Of a DNA stretch of 64,000 nucleotides, positions 61,474 to 64,000 are shown piece after piece; the first letter of the stretch is position 1, and each line of letters starts with the position of its first letter. The notes under the pieces were generated by a model. That model was not told where the DNA came from, did not search any database, and was given only the letters and a program-made list of their open reading frames with translations. A program made the translations under genes and the position numbers. The DNA is taken from assembly GCA_025175895.1 (NCBI GenBank), contig CM045998.1:13253153-13317152 (forward strand), in the 5' to 3' direction. This stretch comes from Wurfbainia villosa. Its lineage: Eukaryota; Streptophyta; Magnoliopsida; Zingiberales; Zingiberaceae.

Positions 61474-62628
61474 CTAAAGAAATTTCATCCCGGTGGTTGA
61501 AGAAGATTTAACTTTAACATCCACGCGCGGGAGTGGGATGGACTGAAAAGGGGTGAGCGCCTTCATGGTGTGATCATGATAGTATTGTGCTGCTCCCTCC
61601 AATATCATCGCCTCATCATAAGTAATCTCTGATGGTATGAGGCGATTCAGGAAAAGTGTCCAACCTTGGGGCTGGATTATTGCATTTTCTGTTAGAGCTT
61701 TCATCAGCAAAATTCTTGGAGACTCTGGCTGAGATGAAAGTGTCCAGTCTGGGGGCCTCCAGCTATCCACCACTTCCATGGGAATCATCTCATCAAAATT
61801 GCTTATAGCCACTGTCTCACTTGTCTTCTGGTCTGGCTGGCAAGTATGGGCATTGGTATCTGAAAACTGCTCCTTTTCTTCAGAATAATCTAGGGCATAA
61901 ATAGCATCATAGAGTAAATTTAAGCCGCTAGTATCATCCTGCAAGTCATCGACCACAGAAGCAACTTCATCATTATCTTGAGCATCAGATAGTACATCAT
62001 CATCATGCACATCAGCAAAGGAGTCCTGTAGAGCTGCAGAGGTAGAAGCGTACATATCACCAGCTCTGCAATCCATCTCCTCAAGCACATCACTACCATC
62101 AGAAATTATCTCTGAGGAAAACTGGGAGGAATCTTGTGCTTGTGTTTGGCTGATGGATGATGTAATTTAATCCAGCAGGATTTGCATGTTTTGTATCCAT
62201 TGATGACTATCGTTCATTTGTTGCTGATATTGATGTAGAAACGATGCTAGTTTTTCTAGTGTCTTTGTATTTTCTTGACTGGGAGTAGGGGTTTCTTCAC
62301 AGTAACTTGATTGATCTCCCCAACTAGGCATGTAAGAATCAATGGACAGTGGGGGTAGATAGCACTGAGATTGTGTGTTCCCATACCTGAAATCTGAATT
62401 GACATTATATGTACCAGAAAATGAATTATACCTGTCCTGCTAATAAGACTGATGATACTGAGGAACAGGCTGATGATATTGTGGCTGATACTGATAATAC
62501 TCATCTTCAGATTGGTAATACTTTTGTTGCCCAGTGTTTGAATAGTAAGTATCACTAAAGTCTCCACACTGATGATAATATGGATCCATGTTCAAAGAAA
62601 TTTCCTGTCTTTCCTGAAATATTAGCAA
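61474..62628 (-). pseudogene. Tyr/Gln-rich ORF of the LARD-like element, two in-frame stops
   Basis: A single 385-codon minus frame; the likely start is the ATG at 62,589 (MDPYYHQCGDFSDTYY). The N-terminal 100 residues are rich in Tyr, Gln and His (EYYQYQPQYHQPVPQYHQSY). Next is LEKLASFLHQYQQQM, which could be helical, then an acidic Ser/Asp/Glu part and a C-terminal third with WTLFLNRLIPSEITYDEAMI. Stops occur after QSY and ILLD only. No Cys-His knuckle or pol motif is present. Its place after the primer site is where gag would be, but I do not recognise it as any gag family. Confidence 0.5.
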
Positions 62629-62767
62629 ACAATATCAAAAGACACAGGAAACATACATGGATATATAAAAGAATAAAAGAATGAAGCCTTAAACACAAGT
62701 TTTTGAATTTTGATTTTTTTATAGAAAAATTGACGAACAATCCTAAATCTACTAAGCATCATTACAC

Positions 62768-62788
62768 TCCCCGACAATGACGCCAAAA
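62768..62788 (-). other. Primer-binding site of the LARD-like element
   Basis: The minus-strand TTTTGGCGTCATTGTCGGGG is two bases inside the LTR. It is a variant of the TGGCGCCGTTGCCGGGGA site usual in Athila/Tat/Ogre elements. Confidence 0.8.
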
Positions 62789-62790
62789 TT

Positions 62791-64000
62791 TGATGAACAG
62801 GTATTTGTCGCGATACCATTTCAAATTAATTACCGAACCCACTCTACACTAATATAGCATAGTGAATGGCCCGGATCGTTTCCCAACGAGTGTAATCGAC
62901 GGAATAGTAAACTTAGGATTTCTAATTATTGCTTTAGATTTTCTATTGAAGATGAGGGTTTGAATTTTTGAGCTCTAACCTACAGTTGCAAGGTAATGAA
63001 AACTCTAAACTAATATGCAACAACTAAATCAAACAAAACAGGAATTAAAGCAATAAAAATTGAAAGAGGAAATAATCTAATTAACCCAAGATAGACCCGG
63101 TGAATGAACAAGTTCCTCCGGCTAAGTCCGACGAAGCTCGATCGAGACTCCGCAAATGGCAGTGGATGTGGAATGGTGCAAACTCCTGAATCCAGTAGTT
63201 TGATGGACGCTCCAAACTCTCGCGGATCCAATTGAGATCGAAGAAGTGTCGTCGGGACGGACTCCTCGAATCCAAAAGAGAAGTTGGATGAGATGTGAGA
63301 TGGAGGACGACGCCGAAATCTCTCGATGAAGCAGTTCCTCCTCGAATCCGTGGAGGAAAATGGATGGAAGGAAGGTGGAGACGACTGCTAAGGCTCAAGG
63401 GAAGAACAGATTTAACTAACAACTAAATGAAGTAAGCAATTCACCAACGAAATCTACAACATGAACATGATTAAAAGAGAGCAATTAAAGTAAAGCATGA
63501 AACTAACTCCAATCTAATGAACTACAACCTAATTACTCTAAGAAGCATTTTATCGAACACCAACAAGACATGAAACAAAGTAAATCGAATACGTGCAATT
63601 CTAAATGCGGAATCTGAATTTGATTACACTCAATAAGTAAACATGAACAACCAATCGACAAGACACGTGAAGAAGCTGCAAATCCAAATGAGGAAGATGC
63701 TGATGTTGGCTGCCGATTATGAAACTGAGCTGCCACCGGTGCTGGATGGGAGTTAACTGTCGGTGGTGGATGGCACGAATGGAGGGGAAGGGCTGTCGTA
63801 GCGGCGGAGGTTTGGTGGCTGGACCGAACGGAGGGGAATCTCCACTCCATTTGGTCGGCGGTGGATGAAGCGAGCGGAGCTGGAAATGGTGCTGATCGGG
63901 CGAAGATGTCGCGTGAGAGGAGAACCGGCGGTAGAGCTCGAGCGGAGGAGATGACTGGCACCGGTCACCGGAGAAGGAGGGAATCCCCTTTCCTCTCCAG
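62791..64000 (-). repeat. 5' LTR of the LARD-like element, cut by the window edge
   Basis: The first 1,210 bp (from its 3' side) align with 45,361 onward. The GC-rich leader block is present in both. Confidence 0.85.

Larger units (their letters stand above)
45361..64000 (-). mobile_element. LARD-like Ty3/gypsy element with nested insertions, runs off the right edge
   Basis: The 3' LTR is 45,361-47,290 and the 5' LTR is 62,791 to beyond 64,000, both on the minus strand. The primer-binding site TTTTGGCGTCATTGTCGGGG (62,788-62,769) is of the type used by Athila/Tat/Ogre elements. The polypurine tract GTGTGGGGGAAT lies next to the 3' LTR. The internal part holds only one decayed ORF (61,474-62,628), with no pol. 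It is inserted in the integrase of the outer gypsy. The right target duplication, expected ACAAC, is outside the window. Its own interior was hit by a MITE and by copia elements. Confidence 0.8.

Overview
The window looks like repeat-rich heterochromatin from a flowering-plant nuclear genome. There are no bacterial operons. Nearly all recognisable protein homology is to plant transposons: Ty1/copia, Ty3/gypsy, CACTA, TRIM, SINE and MITE. One small single-exon host-type gene (28,243-28,656) has the high third-position GC usual in commelinid monocots. A monocot, perhaps Zingiberales, is my inference; the species cannot be fixed from sequence alone.

Left part (1-28 kb). A GC-rich leader with TGGGCY promoter motifs on the minus strand lies at the left edge. 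It is followed by AT-rich filler, then an 8.1-kb CACTA element (2,729-10,835) with a decayed TNP2 transposase and a second transposase-like gene, both on the minus strand. A 476-bp TRIM retrotransposon with ATTTA target duplications is inserted into the TNP2 gene. Next is a roughly 3-kb gypsy-type solo LTR (11,202-23,277), split by a full-length 9.03-kb SIRE-like copia element (12,609-21,638; target duplication GATTT) whose gag and pol are broken. A second CACTA element (23,586-27,781; target duplication TTG) has long arrays of palindromic subterminal repeats around exon-like foreign sequence.

Middle (28-30.4 kb). Here are the host-type gene, with TATA box and poly(A) signal, a stretch without recognisable genes, and a tRNA-derived SINE (30,054-30,277) with perfect 19-bp target duplications.

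Right part (30.5-64 kb). One old gypsy element (gag, protease, part of RT, then integrase) is split by two insertion complexes. The first (34,263-about 44,615) is a jumble of copia LTR fragments, a gypsy LTR and a gag-only copia copy. The second (45,361 to beyond the window) is a minus-strand LARD-like gypsy element. It contains a Harbinger-like MITE and a minus-strand gag-only copia, which in turn contains an intact-ended plus-strand gag-only copia (52,876-59,817; target duplication TCTTC).

The most unusual signal is this gag-only copia family. Three copies carry gag with two CCHC knuckles and a coiled coil but no pol. Their LTRs hold an AAGTCCAAG minisatellite and upstream arrays of the palindrome AGTCGACT. 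In one element the two LTRs differ because part of the AGTCGACT array in one is replaced by GATC-centred palindromes in the other. The same AGTCGACT palindrome is also clustered in the end of the unrelated CACTA element.
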